Shown piece after piece: positions 26,801 to 35,258 of a stretch of DNA of 64,000 bases; positions within the stretch are counted from its first letter, which is position 1, and each line of letters starts with the position of its first letter. Location: assembly GCA_964509885.1 (NCBI GenBank), contig CAZDZL010000003.1:62001-126000 (forward strand), in the 5' to 3' direction. The DNA comes from Palsa-1447 sp964509885 (GTDB lineage: Bacteria > Verrucomicrobiota > Verrucomicrobiia > Opitutales > Opitutaceae). The translations under genes were made by a program, and so were the position numbers. The notes under the pieces were generated by a model. That model searched no databases, had not been told where the DNA came from, and was given only the letters and a program-made list of their open reading frames with translations.

Positions 26801-27859
26801 CTCAAGAGGCAGCACAACATCGTCGACCAGTTCGCGGTGAACTCCCGCCGCTCCCTCCCCCCCTCGGGGATCCCGCTGGGCCAGGTCACGGTCGGATTCG
26901 AGTACCTGCCGAGCTACGGCTCCGAGCTGTCGGAGCTTTCCTATCCGTCTGACAGCGGCACGACCAGCGCCTACCCCTGCTATGACCGCTGGAGCGACGC
27001 CTACAACGTGACGCAGGAGTTCATCACGGTGAACCAGGCGCGCAGCTTCATGGCGACGGCGCTTCTCGCGTCGCTCACCTCGGGCTCGACCGGCGCCTGG
27101 AAGGCGCCGGCTGCGGCCATCGCGGTGCCGGCGACGGTCGCCCTCCTCTACGCCCCGGTCACGCTCAGCGTGACTGTGCCCGGTCTCGACCTCACGGGTG
27201 CCCGGATCGTCTGGGAGGGGCGCGACCAGCAGCCCGCCTTCGGCTCCACCTTCGCCTTCACGCCTGTCAATGACGGCACGCAGTGGGCCGAGGCCGAGAT
27301 CGAGTGGCCGGACGGCCGCCGAGCCTTCGCCGAGAACGAATTCCAGGCCAACGGCCCGACCCAGGTCTGGATCGACGACGCCCTGCCCGCGGGGGCCGTC
27401 CCGGGATCGAGCGGCGGCGACGGCTGGAACTGGGTGTCGTCGAGCCCGGCGCCGGAGTCCGGCGCCCTGGCGGCGAGGACCATCGTCGCCTCGGGCGTCC
27501 ACGAGCTGTCGTTCACGGGAGCCGCGGCATCGGCCATGCAGGTCTATTCCGGGGACACCCTGTTCGCCTGGGTCTACCTGAACAGCGCCAATCCGCCGTC
27601 CGAGATCCTGATCGCCTGGAACGACGGCGCCTCATGGGAGCACCGGGCCTACTGGGGCACCAACAACATCACCTATGGAAACAACGGGACCGCGGGCCGC
27701 CACTATGCCGGCCCCCTCCCCGCCTCGGGAGGCTGGGTGAAGCTCTCGGTGCCCGCCAGCGCCGTGGGCCTCGAGGGAGCCTCCGTGAGCGGCATGGACC
27801 TCTCCCTCTACGACGGAGGCGTCACATGGGACGCCATCGGCCGGTCCTCCAGCCCGTGA
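23900..27859 (+). CDS. Secreted GH9 endoglucanase-like enzyme with two N-terminal Calx-beta-like repeats
   Basis: This 1319-residue protein starts at GTG 23900 with a signal peptide ('LSVSCAAAAFALTTHPSAA'). Two 118-residue Calx-beta-like repeats follow, sharing 'FALGGTAVKWMDYYRLPQGD'. Next come the CelD_N-type Ig domain of GH9 enzymes ('SPAIHVNQEGYVPSLPKKAM') and the GH9 catalytic domain with 'DVSGGHWDAGDYSKYT' (catalytic Asp pair, near residue 640) and the acid Glu region 'YNVTQEFITVNQAR' (near 1035). A beta-rich C-terminal domain (about 1080-1319) is shared with the next gene. GH9 enzymes cut beta-1,4-glucans such as cellulose. Here, between exopolysaccharide blocks, it may trim the cell's own polymer, or feed on plant glucan. 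Confidence 0.9.
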   Translation: MRSPTATLRAALSVSCAAAAFALTTHPSAALPSVSVAATVPVAAVDGSATGLVTFTRTGDTTSSLNVNFALGGTAVKWMDYYRLPQGDMPTSLAIPAGASAATLPITAKGNCTGANPETAIFTVSPDSSYALGSASTATVTIVAAAPSFATVTVAATVPTTAIGGSSAALLTFTRTGNTAGALTVNFALGGTAVKWMDYYRLPQGDMPTSVTIPAGASSCTLPITAKGNITGASPETAVFSLMADPAYLVGAAGTASISIVAAGSLPAAPAAPVPSPASPGGPVPPTTTPVGTVFGSGPAVSEMDAANLIAPPVGDSALRAITPTMLELRQISTKAPDPAKVTSWNLVNASNQFAAPSAGALTVTVDGQPVAVSSVGFRRRVSYASLNTYDLRIDNALYLKLAAPVADGAAVVVTNPDGTIWPATTPFSLTVNPLRYSPAIHVNQEGYVPSLPKKAMVGYYLGDMGELPVTASSFNIIDVDTNAVVFQGALTQRPDVGYQTNPLPYQQVFVADFSAFTTPGEYRIQVQGMGASLPFLINDGIAMAWARTYALGMYEQRSGTAVGLPYSRFAHTADHTAPASVPFPDTGAAFAFTWSCIKSYTSQATQSSPPMQSPQTAPALSGNATSLYPFVNTGTVDVSGGHWDAGDYSKYTANSAQLVHELIFTVDNIPGVAAMDNLGIPESGDGIPDTLQEAKVEADFLLKMQDADGGFYFLVYPLSEEYENSLPQNGQAQAVWPKNTSVSAAATAALAEAGSSPAMRQYYPAQASAYLASAQKGWAFLQAATAKYGASRYQKLTFYSDDWQDKDEYAWAASALFAATGNAAYQAQLFSVFPNPADPATFRWGWWSMAEGWGNAIRDYAFAALSRRLPASALNAPYLALCQAQVVAAGNNVVNWSAGNAYGTPFPPATKAVMGGGWYFSLDQASDAAVAYLVSPNPALLDALVGALNYEGGTNPVNVMYLTGLGLKRQHNIVDQFAVNSRRSLPPSGIPLGQVTVGFEYLPSYGSELSELSYPSDSGTTSAYPCYDRWSDAYNVTQEFITVNQARSFMATALLASLTSGSTGAWKAPAAAIAVPATVALLYAPVTLSVTVPGLDLTGARIVWEGRDQQPAFGSTFAFTPVNDGTQWAEAEIEWPDGRRAFAENEFQANGPTQVWIDDALPAGAVPGSSGGDGWNWVSSSPAPESGALAARTIVASGVHELSFTGAAASAMQVYSGDTLFAWVYLNSANPPSEILIAWNDGASWEHRAYWGTNNITYGNNGTAGRHYAGPLPASGGWVKLSVPASAVGLEGASVSGMDLSLYDGGVTWDAIGRSSSP
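24101..24528 (+). repeat. Tandem 354-bp coding repeats (Calx-beta-like) with near-identical cores
   Basis: The stretch beginning AACTTCGCCC at 24101 recurs at 24455, 354 bp (118 codons) on. About 70 bp of each copy, encoding 'GGTAVKWMDYYRLPQGDMPT', is almost identical, while the rest of each repeat has diverged. This suggests recent duplication or gene conversion of the core. Confidence 0.8.
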
Positions 27860-28012
27860 TCCGCCCCGCTCATTTCCAAACACTCCCCTAAACATACGGT
27901 TCCGAGATGCGCACACGACAGCCTCCAAGCTTCCAAGCACCTACCGGTACGTATCCCTTTGCCGTTGCCGAGGAGCCGGTCAACGGGTCCAGCTGAAAGC
28001 CAGTGCTCTGCG

Positions 28013-28060
28013 AGCGCCGGGGTCCGAAGGGGTAAGCACCCCATGGCCCCGGCGCTTTTC
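28013..28060 (+). terminator. Strong hairpin with T-run between the two GH9 genes
   Basis: The arms AGCGCCGGGG (28013-28022) and CCCCGGCGCT (28047-28056) pair perfectly over 10 bp, an inner GGGG/CCCC stem adds stability, and TTTCTT follows. It ends about 20 bp before the GTG start of the second GH9 gene, so it either terminates the first gene or acts as an attenuator for the second. Confidence 0.7.
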
Positions 28061-28080
28061 TTGTCCTAGAATGAAGGGGC

Positions 28081-31000
28081 GTGCCGAATCGCCCTATATT
28101 CGCCTGCTGCATTCTTTGGCTGCTGGCCTCCGCGGGGCTCGGCGCCCAGACCCGTTCCGACGGGGACACCCAGTCATTGCGGGTTCCGGCCGTCGGGGAG
28201 CGCACGCTGCGGATCATCACCCCGTCCCTGCTCGAGCTCACGGTGGTCTCCGCCTCGGCCAAGGGGAAGCCGGTGGCTCCGGATTTCCAGGTCACGGTCG
28301 CGGGCCGGTCCGCGGGGATCGCCGGCATAGGGGCTAAGCGCCGTGTGATCTACGCCCCGCTGGCCGAACGCGACCTGAGGATAGCCACGCAGTACTACAT
28401 CCGCCTCGCCGAGCCCATCGACCCCCAGGGAGCGGCCCTTATGGTCGAGGTCCGCGATCCATCCGTGATGCCAGGAGGCCAGGCCGCGGCCGCGTCAGCC
28501 GCCTTTGAGCCCCACCGCCTGAGCCCGGCGATCCACGTGAACCAGGAGGGATACACGACGTCGCTCCCGAAGGTGGCGATGGTGGGCTACTACCTGGGCG
28601 ACATGGGCGAGCTGGAGGTTCCGTCGGCGCCTGGATTCGAGCTCGTCGACGCGCGCAGCGGCGAATCCGTCTTCAGGGGCAGGCTGACACCCCGCAGGGA
28701 CGTCGGATACCGCACGACTCCCACGCCCTACCAGGCCGTGCTCGCGGCGGACTTCAGCGAGTTCCAGCGGCCTGGGGAATACAGGCTGGAGGTCGCCGGC
28801 CTCGGCGCATCGCTCCCCTTCCTCATCGACGACGGGATTGCGATGGGCTTCGCCCGCACCTACGCGCTCGGCCTCTACGAGCAGCGCTGCGGCACGAGCA
28901 ATGACCTGCCGTACACGCGGTTCGTCCACGGCGCGTGCCATGTCGCCCCCGCTCAGGTCCCCGACCAGTCGGATCCCGCCTTTGCCTTCACGTGGGCGAC
29001 GATCGCGGGCTACGGCGGCGTGCCGGGCGCGGACAACCCGCCCCAGGTCGCGCCGGCGCTCACCAGCGAGGCGAGCCAGCTCTATCCCTTCGTGAGGAAG
29101 GGAACCGTCGACGTATCCGGGGGCCACCATGATGCGGGCGACTACAGCAAGTACACGATCAACAGCGCGGAGCTCATCCACTACCTTGTCTTTGCGGTGG
29201 ATTCCATCCCCGGGGTCGCGAAGCTCGACAACCTCGGCATCCCCGAGAGCGGCGACGGCATCAGCGACGTTCTCCAGGAGGCGAAGTGGGAGGCGGACTA
29301 CATCTCGAAGCTCCAGGACTCCGACGGCGGCTTCTACTTCCTCGTCTACCCGAGGGACCGCCAGTACGAGTCCAACGTCCTGCCCGACCACGGGGATCCC
29401 CAGGTCGTCTGGCCCAAGAACACGTCGGCGACCGCCGCCGCCGTGGCGGCGCTGGCGCAGTGCGCCTCGTCCCCGGAATTCAAGCGGAGCTTTCCCGCCG
29501 CCGCGGCCCAATACCTGAGGCAGGCGCAACTCGGCTGGCAGTTCCTCTCGACAGCCATAGCCAGGTACGGAAAGGCCGGCGCCTACCAGAAGATCACGTT
29601 CTACGGCGACCGCTACACGCACGACGACGAGCTTGCGTGGGCCGCCTGCGAGCTCTTCCTCGCCACAGGCGACGCCCGGTTCCAGCGGCAGCTGTTCGAG
29701 TGGTTCCCGGACCCCTCCGACCGCGCGACCCTTCGCTGGGGCTGGTGGCGCATGTCGGAGAGCTGGGGCAACGCGATACGAAGCTATGCGTTCGCCGCCC
29801 GCAGCGGGCGCCTGCCGGCGTCCGCCCTGGACGCCCGGTACCTCTCCCTCTGCGAGGGCCAGGTCATGGCCGCGGGCGACGATGCGCTCGACTGGTCGGC
29901 CAAGAATGCCTACGCCACGCCGCTGCCGCTGGCCACCAAGGCGGTGAACGGCGCGGGCTGGTACTTCTCCGTCGACCAGGCCAGTGACATGGCCGTCGCC
30001 TACGCGATCGACCCGAAGCCCGCCTATGTCGACGCCCTGGTCGGCGCCCTCAACTACGAGGGGGGCTGCAATCCCGTCAATGTCACCTACCTGACCGGCC
30101 TCGGGACGAGGCGCCAGCGCGAGGTGGTCAGCCAGTATGCCCAGAACGACCGCCGGGTCCTGCCGCCCTCGGGCATACCGATCGGCAACATCCAGGCGTC
30201 CTTCCAGTACATGCCGAAATACGGCACCGAGCTTCGTGAGGCGACCTATCCCGACGACAACGCGGCCGTGTCGCCGTACCCGTTCTATGACCGCTGGAGC
30301 GACGCCTTCAACGTGACCACGGAGTACATCGCCGTAAACCAGGCCCGGAGCCTCCTGGTCGCGGCCTTCCTGGCGGCCCGCACGCCGCAGGGGGGCGCCA
30401 CGTGGAGCCCCGCGCGCGCGCAGGTCGTCACCCCGGGCGCCCCGGTCCAGCTCAATGCGCCGGTCGTCCTGCGCGTGGACGTGCACGGGGAGAGCCTCGA
30501 GCGGGCCCGGATCGTCTGGGAGGCCCGAGACCAGGAGCCGGCTTTCGGGCAGACCTTTGCCGTCACGCCTAGGAACAGCGGCCGCCAGTGGGCCGAGGTG
30601 GAGATCGAGTGGCCCGACGGCCGCCGCGCCTTTGCCGCGGGCGCCTTCGAGGCGGACAGCGCCTCGGTGGCGTGGCTCGAGGGCGCGCTCCCGGCCGGGG
30701 CCGTCCCCGCGTCGGGAGGCGGCGACGCGTGGACATGGACGGCGGCCGACCCCGCGCCCCGCTCCGGCCACCCCGCCCACCAGTCGAGCCTGGCCCAGGG
30801 CCTCCACGAGCACATGTTCACCGGGGCGAGCGCCACCCTGAAGGTGGACGCCGGCGACACCCTTTTTGCGTGGGTCTTCCTCGATCCCCTCCATCCGCCC
30901 AGGGAAATCATGCTGTCGTGGAACGACGGCGGGTCGTGGGAGCACCGCGCCTACTGGGGCGCCAATGAGATCACCTACGGCAAGAGCGGCTCAGCCGGGC

Positions 31001-31155
31001 GCTTCTTCGCGGGCCCGCTTCCCCCTGCGGGCCGCTGGGTGCGCCTGAGGGTGGGCTCCCTCTCGGTCGGCCTCGGGGGCGCCAGCCTGAGCGGGATGGG
31101 CTTTTCCCTGGTCGACGGGCGAGCGACCTGGGACTCGGCAGGCCGCTCCCGCTAG
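28081..31155 (+). CDS. Secreted GH9 endoglucanase-like enzyme (second copy)
   Basis: This 1024-residue paralogue of the preceding enzyme starts at GTG 28081 with a signal peptide ('FACCILWLLASAGLGAQ'). It lacks the Calx-beta repeats. The CelD_N Ig domain ('SPAIHVNQEGYTTSLPKVAM') and catalytic domain are intact: 'DVSGGHHDAGDYSKYT' near residue 343, and 'RWSDAFNVTTEYIAVNQAR' carrying the probable acid Glu near 742. The same C-terminal beta domain ends the protein. Large blocks are identical between the two genes (for example 'FPFL/LPFLIDDGIAM'-type segments and 'LVGALNYEGG'), so this is a tandem duplication that has diverged. The stop overlaps the convergent regulator gene by 4 bp. Confidence 0.9.
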   Translation: MPNRPIFACCILWLLASAGLGAQTRSDGDTQSLRVPAVGERTLRIITPSLLELTVVSASAKGKPVAPDFQVTVAGRSAGIAGIGAKRRVIYAPLAERDLRIATQYYIRLAEPIDPQGAALMVEVRDPSVMPGGQAAAASAAFEPHRLSPAIHVNQEGYTTSLPKVAMVGYYLGDMGELEVPSAPGFELVDARSGESVFRGRLTPRRDVGYRTTPTPYQAVLAADFSEFQRPGEYRLEVAGLGASLPFLIDDGIAMGFARTYALGLYEQRCGTSNDLPYTRFVHGACHVAPAQVPDQSDPAFAFTWATIAGYGGVPGADNPPQVAPALTSEASQLYPFVRKGTVDVSGGHHDAGDYSKYTINSAELIHYLVFAVDSIPGVAKLDNLGIPESGDGISDVLQEAKWEADYISKLQDSDGGFYFLVYPRDRQYESNVLPDHGDPQVVWPKNTSATAAAVAALAQCASSPEFKRSFPAAAAQYLRQAQLGWQFLSTAIARYGKAGAYQKITFYGDRYTHDDELAWAACELFLATGDARFQRQLFEWFPDPSDRATLRWGWWRMSESWGNAIRSYAFAARSGRLPASALDARYLSLCEGQVMAAGDDALDWSAKNAYATPLPLATKAVNGAGWYFSVDQASDMAVAYAIDPKPAYVDALVGALNYEGGCNPVNVTYLTGLGTRRQREVVSQYAQNDRRVLPPSGIPIGNIQASFQYMPKYGTELREATYPDDNAAVSPYPFYDRWSDAFNVTTEYIAVNQARSLLVAAFLAARTPQGGATWSPARAQVVTPGAPVQLNAPVVLRVDVHGESLERARIVWEARDQEPAFGQTFAVTPRNSGRQWAEVEIEWPDGRRAFAAGAFEADSASVAWLEGALPAGAVPASGGGDAWTWTAADPAPRSGHPAHQSSLAQGLHEHMFTGASATLKVDAGDTLFAWVFLDPLHPPREIMLSWNDGGSWEHRAYWGANEITYGKSGSAGRFFAGPLPPAGRWVRLRVGSLSVGLGGASLSGMGFSLVDGRATWDSAGRSR

Positions 31156-31898
31156 CACGCCGCGGCGCTCACCAGCGATTCGCGCGCGTTTCCGGCGGTC
31201 TCGAGCAGCTCCGGGGCCTCGGGCACGCCCCGGATCCGGCCCGTGCTCTCCACCACCCCGTGGGCGATGGCATAGCGGGTCAGGCCGGCGACGTCGTGGA
31301 TATTGAGCTTGTCCATCAGGTGCTGGCGGTGCTTCTCGACCGTCTTGATGCTGAGGTTGAGGACCGCCGCTATCTGCTTGTTGACGTGGCCCTCGGCCAC
31401 CATCTGCAGGACCTCGTTCTCGCGGCTCGTGAGGAACGCGCCGTTCTGGCGCTGCGGACGCCCCTTCATGCTGGATTCCCGGTAGAGCTCGAGCAGCCGC
31501 TTCAGGATGGACGGGCTGAAGAAGGCGTTTCCGGCGGCGATCTCCCGCACCGCCTTGATCAGGTCGCTGGCCGCCGTCTGCTTGACGAGGTAGCCCGACG
31601 CGCCCGCCTCCGTGAGCTGGTGCACGTATTCGTCATCGGCGTAGGAGGAGAGGATCAGGACCCTTGTCGGAATGCCGTCCCCGATGATCTGGCACGTCGC
31701 CTCCAGGCCATTGAGCAGGGGCATTGCGATATCCATAACGACCACATCGGGATGGAGCTCCTGCGCCATCTGTATGGCCTCGCGACCGTTCGCCGCCTCG
31801 CCCACGACGTCTATGTCGGGCTCCGCGGAAAGCAGGGACCGGAGTCCCTCGCGAACCACCGTGTGATCCTCAGCGAGCAGCACAGATATTTTCTTCAT
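31152..31898 (-). CDS. NarL/FixJ-type response regulator
   Basis: This 248-residue regulator has a receiver domain ('VLLAEDHTVVREGLRSLL', acceptor Asp in 'PDVVVMDIAMPLLNGLEA', 'GASGYLVKQTAASDLI') and a LuxR helix-turn-helix ('LTSRENEVLQMVAEGHVNKQ' onward, 'NLSIKTVEKHRQHLMDKLN'). The C-terminal ~30 residues are extra. It overlaps the upstream kinase gene by 29 bp and is clearly its partner. Targets are unknown; the flanking GH9 and glycosyltransferase genes are candidates. Confidence 0.93.
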   Translation of the reverse strand: MKKISVLLAEDHTVVREGLRSLLSAEPDIDVVGEAANGREAIQMAQELHPDVVVMDIAMPLLNGLEATCQIIGDGIPTRVLILSSYADDEYVHQLTEAGASGYLVKQTAASDLIKAVREIAAGNAFFSPSILKRLLELYRESSMKGRPQRQNGAFLTSRENEVLQMVAEGHVNKQIAAVLNLSIKTVEKHRQHLMDKLNIHDVAGLTRYAIAHGVVESTGRIRGVPEAPELLETAGNARESLVSAAAC

Positions 31899-33159
31899 AG
31901 AGGCAGGGATAGGAATTGGCGGAGGACGGGGAGTCGGCGGGCCTGTCGCCCATTCCCGGCCCGGGCGTCCAGCGCCGGACCTGGGCGGAAAGGGGGATCG
32001 TGACGACTATGCTCGTTCCGCTTCCGGGAACCGACTCGATCTCGAAGCTCCCGTCGACGTGGCGCACGCGCTCCTGCATCCCGAGAAGCCCGAGGCGCCC
32101 GGTGAACTTTCCGCCCAGCTTCTCCTCCACGCTGAAGGCGCGTCCGTCGTCCCCGATCGCCATCATCAGGGCCCCGTCCTTTGACGTGAACTCTATCCTC
32201 ACCGTGGTCGCCGCGGCATGCTTGAACGCGTTGTTGAGCGCCTCCTGCGCGACGCGGAAGAACACCTCCTCGCGCCTCCCGTCCAGTCGCGACAGGTGGG
32301 GATGGGGAACGAGCTCCGTCCTGATGCCCGTCTGCCTCGTGAATTCGAGAATGAGGGCGCGAAGCGCGGACTGGAGGCCGAGATGGTCGAGCATCGCCGG
32401 GCGGAGCTCGCGGGCGAAGCGGTGGACCTTCTCCATCGTGCGGGCGAGGAGCCTCTCGGCATCGGCGACGTTGCCCTGGAAGGCGGAGTCGGACACCGCC
32501 TGCCTCTTCAGCATCGAGATCGTGACGTTTATCGCGATGAGCGCCTGGCCTATCTCGTCGTGGAGCTCGCGGCTGATGCGCTTGCGCTCGTCCTCTTGGG
32601 CCGAGAGGACCTGGGCGGAGAGCTCTCGCAGGTTCGCCTGCATGGCCCGGGCCTCCTGATACAGCTGAAAGTAATGGTCCTTGCTCTCCTTCATCGCGGC
32701 CTGGGCCCTGCGGTGGTCTTCGATCTCCTCCTCCAGGCGCTCGATGCGCTGGGCGAGCGCCTCGCTGTACCGCGCCTGCTTCGTGAGCCGGCGCTCCCAC
32801 GCTCCGTCGGGACCCCCACCAGCGGCGCGGAAGGGAAGCAGGGTCTCGATCAGGAACGACTCGAGGGCCAGGGCGGTGCGGACGGGGAGGACCCTCGGTC
32901 CATCGGCGATCACCCCGCAGGCGAGCGCCTCGTGGTGGACGCTTATCAGGTCGAAGATCTCCATGCCTGCGTTCAAGGCGGCCTCGCCCAGTCCAAACGC
33001 GTGCTGGAGGGTGGCTTCGGACGGGTTCTCAAGGTGCTCCCGCAGGGCGCCCGGGTAGGCCGATCGGAGACTCGAGGCCACGGCCGGGCCTCCTCTCGCT
33101 TCTCCCGTGCTGGCGCGGGACTCTGCTCGACTGGGCCTTTTTGCGGCGGGGACGGGCAT
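31870..33159 (-). CDS. HisKA_3 sensor kinase with RsbU-type N-terminal domain
   Basis: This 429-residue soluble kinase has an N-terminal helical segment ('SEATLQHAFGLGEAALNAGM', 'DLISVHHEAL') resembling the RsbU N-terminal domain, which in RsbU receives signals from a partner-switch protein. A coiled coil follows, then HisKA_3 ('RISRELHDEIGQALIAINVT') and HATPase ('FRVAQEALNNAFKHA', 'IGDDGRAFSVEEKL', 'GLLGMQERVRHVDG'). The G1 box reads GDDGRAF, with Ala where a second Gly is usual. The RsbU-like part hints at a link to the STAS/RsbW proteins at 36158-38369. It pairs with the NarL-type regulator at 31152. Confidence 0.88.
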   Translation of the reverse strand: MPVPAAKRPSRAESRASTGEARGGPAVASSLRSAYPGALREHLENPSEATLQHAFGLGEAALNAGMEIFDLISVHHEALACGVIADGPRVLPVRTALALESFLIETLLPFRAAGGGPDGAWERRLTKQARYSEALAQRIERLEEEIEDHRRAQAAMKESKDHYFQLYQEARAMQANLRELSAQVLSAQEDERKRISRELHDEIGQALIAINVTISMLKRQAVSDSAFQGNVADAERLLARTMEKVHRFARELRPAMLDHLGLQSALRALILEFTRQTGIRTELVPHPHLSRLDGRREEVFFRVAQEALNNAFKHAAATTVRIEFTSKDGALMMAIGDDGRAFSVEEKLGGKFTGRLGLLGMQERVRHVDGSFEIESVPGSGTSIVVTIPLSAQVRRWTPGPGMGDRPADSPSSANSYPCLYEENICAAR

Positions 33160-33233
33160 GGTAATTCGCGCCGTTAGTATCCCGCATGGACCGACTGTTC
33201 CGCCCCGCGGGTGGTTGTTAACCAGCCCCGTCT

Positions 33234-33247
33234 GGGGTGTTCACCCC
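33234..33247. promoter_or_regulatory. GGGGTGTTCACCCC inverted repeat in divergent spacer
   Basis: This 14-bp inverted repeat lies between the kinase start (33159, minus) and the glycosyltransferase start (33334, plus). It is the most symmetrical copy of the element also found at 6836, 14968 and 44319. Confidence 0.45.
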
Positions 33248-33333
33248 CCGGTTCAATGCTCCAACGCCGCGGTCATAGGGGGCGGGGCTCCTTCTCCCCG
33301 ATCGATAGACCCAATTTAAACAACCATCCGGTA

Positions 33334-34527
33334 ATGCGACTGCTTTTTGTTCATGAGCGTTTCGGTGCCTTCGGCGGCGCCGAGGCGAACATATTGCTGA
33401 CCGCGCAGGAAATGCTGCGGCGGGGGCATGCCGTGTCCATCGCGCACGGCGGCGGCGAGGGAAGCGCGGCCGAATGGTGCCGGGTCTTCGAGGACCGCGA
33501 GGCTCTCGGTGAATCCCCGTCGCCCGAAGCGGTGGAGCGAGCCCTGGCGCGGTTCCAGCCCGATGTCGTCTACCTCCACAAGTTCTCCGATCCCCGCGTG
33601 CTTCGCGCCCTGGAGGGCTGCGGCCGGCCGGTGGTCCGCATGGTCCACGACCACGACCTCTACTGCATGCGCAGCTACAAATACAATGTCTTCAGCCGCC
33701 GGATCTGCACCCGGGCGGCGTCCGCCTACTGCGTCATCCCCTGCGGCGCCCCGATCGGCCGCGCCCACGGAAGGGGATTCCCGCTGCGCTGGGTGAGCTA
33801 CGGCGCAAAGCGCAGGGAGATCGAGATGAACAAGAAATTCCACCGGCTCGTCGTCGCCTCGGAGTACATGAGGAACGAGCTCCTGCATAACGGCTTCGCT
33901 CTCGGGCAGATCGAGACGCACGCCCCCGTGCCCCGCCCGGCCGCGTCGCCGGATGCCCCGTCCTTCGGCACGCGAAACCTCATCGTGTACTCGGGCCAGA
34001 TCATACGGGGAAAGGGCGTCGACGTCCTGCTCGAGTCGCTGGCGCGCGTGAAGTCCCCGTTTGAGTGCCTCATACTTGGAGACGGCAGCCAAAGGGCCGA
34101 ATGCGAGCTCATCAGCAGGCGCCTCGGCCTCGAGGACCGCGTGCACTTCGCGGGCTTCGTGCCGCAGGCGAGCATTGCGGAGTCCTACCGGGACGCATCG
34201 CTGGCGGTCATGAGCTCGCTCTGGCCCGAGCCCTTCGGCGCGGCGGGGCTGGAGGCCATGCGGTGCGGCCTTCCCGTCATCGCCTTCGACGCGGGCGCCA
34301 TCAGCGAATGGCTGCTGGACGGCGTCAACGGGTTCCTTGTCCCGTGGAGGGACCGCGACGCCTTCGCCGAGAGGGTGGACGTCCTGCTCCAGGACAAGGC
34401 GCTCGCGCGCCGCCTCGGCCAGAACGGCCGCCAGCTCGCGGACGAACGATTCAATTTCAGCGCCTACATCGACGGCCTCGAGGGGCTGTTCACCCGAGCC
34501 GCCGGGCAGGCCCCACTCCGCACATGA
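33334..34527 (+). CDS. GT4 family glycosyltransferase
   Basis: From the ATG at 33334 this is a 397-residue GT-B enzyme. It opens with 'LLFVHERFGAFGGAEANILL', and the donor-binding half has 'LIVYSGQIIRGKGVDVLLES', 'LGDGSQRAECELISR', and the E-x7-E region 'WPEPFGAAGLEAMRCGLP'. A Cys-rich patch in the N-terminal half ('YCMRSYKYNVFSRRICTR' plus two further Cys) resembles the small metal-binding insert of some sugar transferases. The in-frame extension back to 33211 runs through the operator region and is rejected. The gene begins exopolysaccharide block 2 and overlaps the sugar transferase by 4 bp. Confidence 0.9.
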   Translation: MRLLFVHERFGAFGGAEANILLTAQEMLRRGHAVSIAHGGGEGSAAEWCRVFEDREALGESPSPEAVERALARFQPDVVYLHKFSDPRVLRALEGCGRPVVRMVHDHDLYCMRSYKYNVFSRRICTRAASAYCVIPCGAPIGRAHGRGFPLRWVSYGAKRREIEMNKKFHRLVVASEYMRNELLHNGFALGQIETHAPVPRPAASPDAPSFGTRNLIVYSGQIIRGKGVDVLLESLARVKSPFECLILGDGSQRAECELISRRLGLEDRVHFAGFVPQASIAESYRDASLAVMSSLWPEPFGAAGLEAMRCGLPVIAFDAGAISEWLLDGVNGFLVPWRDRDAFAERVDVLLQDKALARRLGQNGRQLADERFNFSAYIDGLEGLFTRAAGQAPLRT

Positions 34528-35258
34528 ACCCAAAGAAAGCCAAGCCGGTCAGCCGGGAACTCCTGGGGCGCTTCGCCTCCTATGAAAGCCGCAGCGGCCT
34601 GCTGCGCCTCAACATGCGCTCCTCCGCGCGGCGGGCGGCGCACAAGGGGCTCATGGGCGCGGCCGAGGGCACGCGCCGGATCCTCGACGTGATCGGGAGC
34701 CTCGCGGCGCTGACGGCGCTTCTCCCCATTTTCCTCATCATCGGGGCGCTCGTCCGCCTCGACGGCGGCCCCGTCATCTTCGCCCAGACCCGGGTTCGCC
34801 GCCATGGCCGCGAGTTCAAGATGTACAAGTTCCGCTCCATGCGCACGGACGCGGAGAAGCGCCTTGTGGAGCTCCTCGCGGCGAACAAGCACGGCGACAG
34901 CATCACGTTCAAGATCAAGGACGACCCGCGCGTGACGAGGATCGGCTACTGGCTGCGGCGCTACTCGCTCGATGAGCTGCCCCAGTTCTACAATGTCCTC
35001 ATCGGCGACATGTCTCTCGTCGGTCCGCGCCCGCCCGTCCCGCGCGAGGTCGCCCTTTACTCGCTCGCCGACCGCCGGCGCCTGGCGGTCAAGCCGGGCA
35101 TCACCTGCGTCTGGCAGATCAGCGGCAGGGCGGAGATTGATTTCCCGGCCCAGGTGCTCCTCGACGTCAACTACATCGAGAGCCAGAGCCTCGGCCAGGA
35201 CATACGCATCCTGGTCAAGACCCCCAAGGCGGTCGTCTTCGGCTCGGGGGCCTATTGA
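34524..35258 (+). CDS. Undecaprenyl-phosphate sugar-1-phosphate transferase (priming enzyme)
   Basis: This 244-residue protein has the catalytic domain of the bacterial sugar transferase family: one re-entrant membrane helix ('RILDVIGSLAALTALLPIFL'), 'GPVIFAQTRVRRHGREFKMY', 'KFRSMR', 'RRYSLDELPQFYNVLIGDMS', 'VGPRPPVP' and 'KPGITCVWQISGR'. It lacks the N-terminal four-span domain of WbaP-type enzymes, so it is the short form. It transfers a sugar phosphate to undecaprenyl phosphate, starting repeat-unit assembly. It is the only priming enzyme in the window and probably serves both glycosyltransferase blocks. Confidence 0.94.
   Translation: MNPKKAKPVSRELLGRFASYESRSGLLRLNMRSSARRAAHKGLMGAAEGTRRILDVIGSLAALTALLPIFLIIGALVRLDGGPVIFAQTRVRRHGREFKMYKFRSMRTDAEKRLVELLAANKHGDSITFKIKDDPRVTRIGYWLRRYSLDELPQFYNVLIGDMSLVGPRPPVPREVALYSLADRRRLAVKPGITCVWQISGRAEIDFPAQVLLDVNYIESQSLGQDIRILVKTPKAVVFGSGAY

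Noticed and set aside
27890..28056. Known riboswitch (cyclic-di-GMP GEMM, SAH or cobalamin class) ahead of the second GH9 gene
   Set aside because: Short matches to individual consensus boxes were found, but no full set of conserved elements could be aligned by eye.
34065..34523. Longer N-terminus for the sugar transferase, reading back into the glycosyltransferase gene
   Set aside because: The extension is Arg-rich and lies fully inside the preceding gene; the ATG at 34524 has the normal overlap and starts right before the conserved domain.
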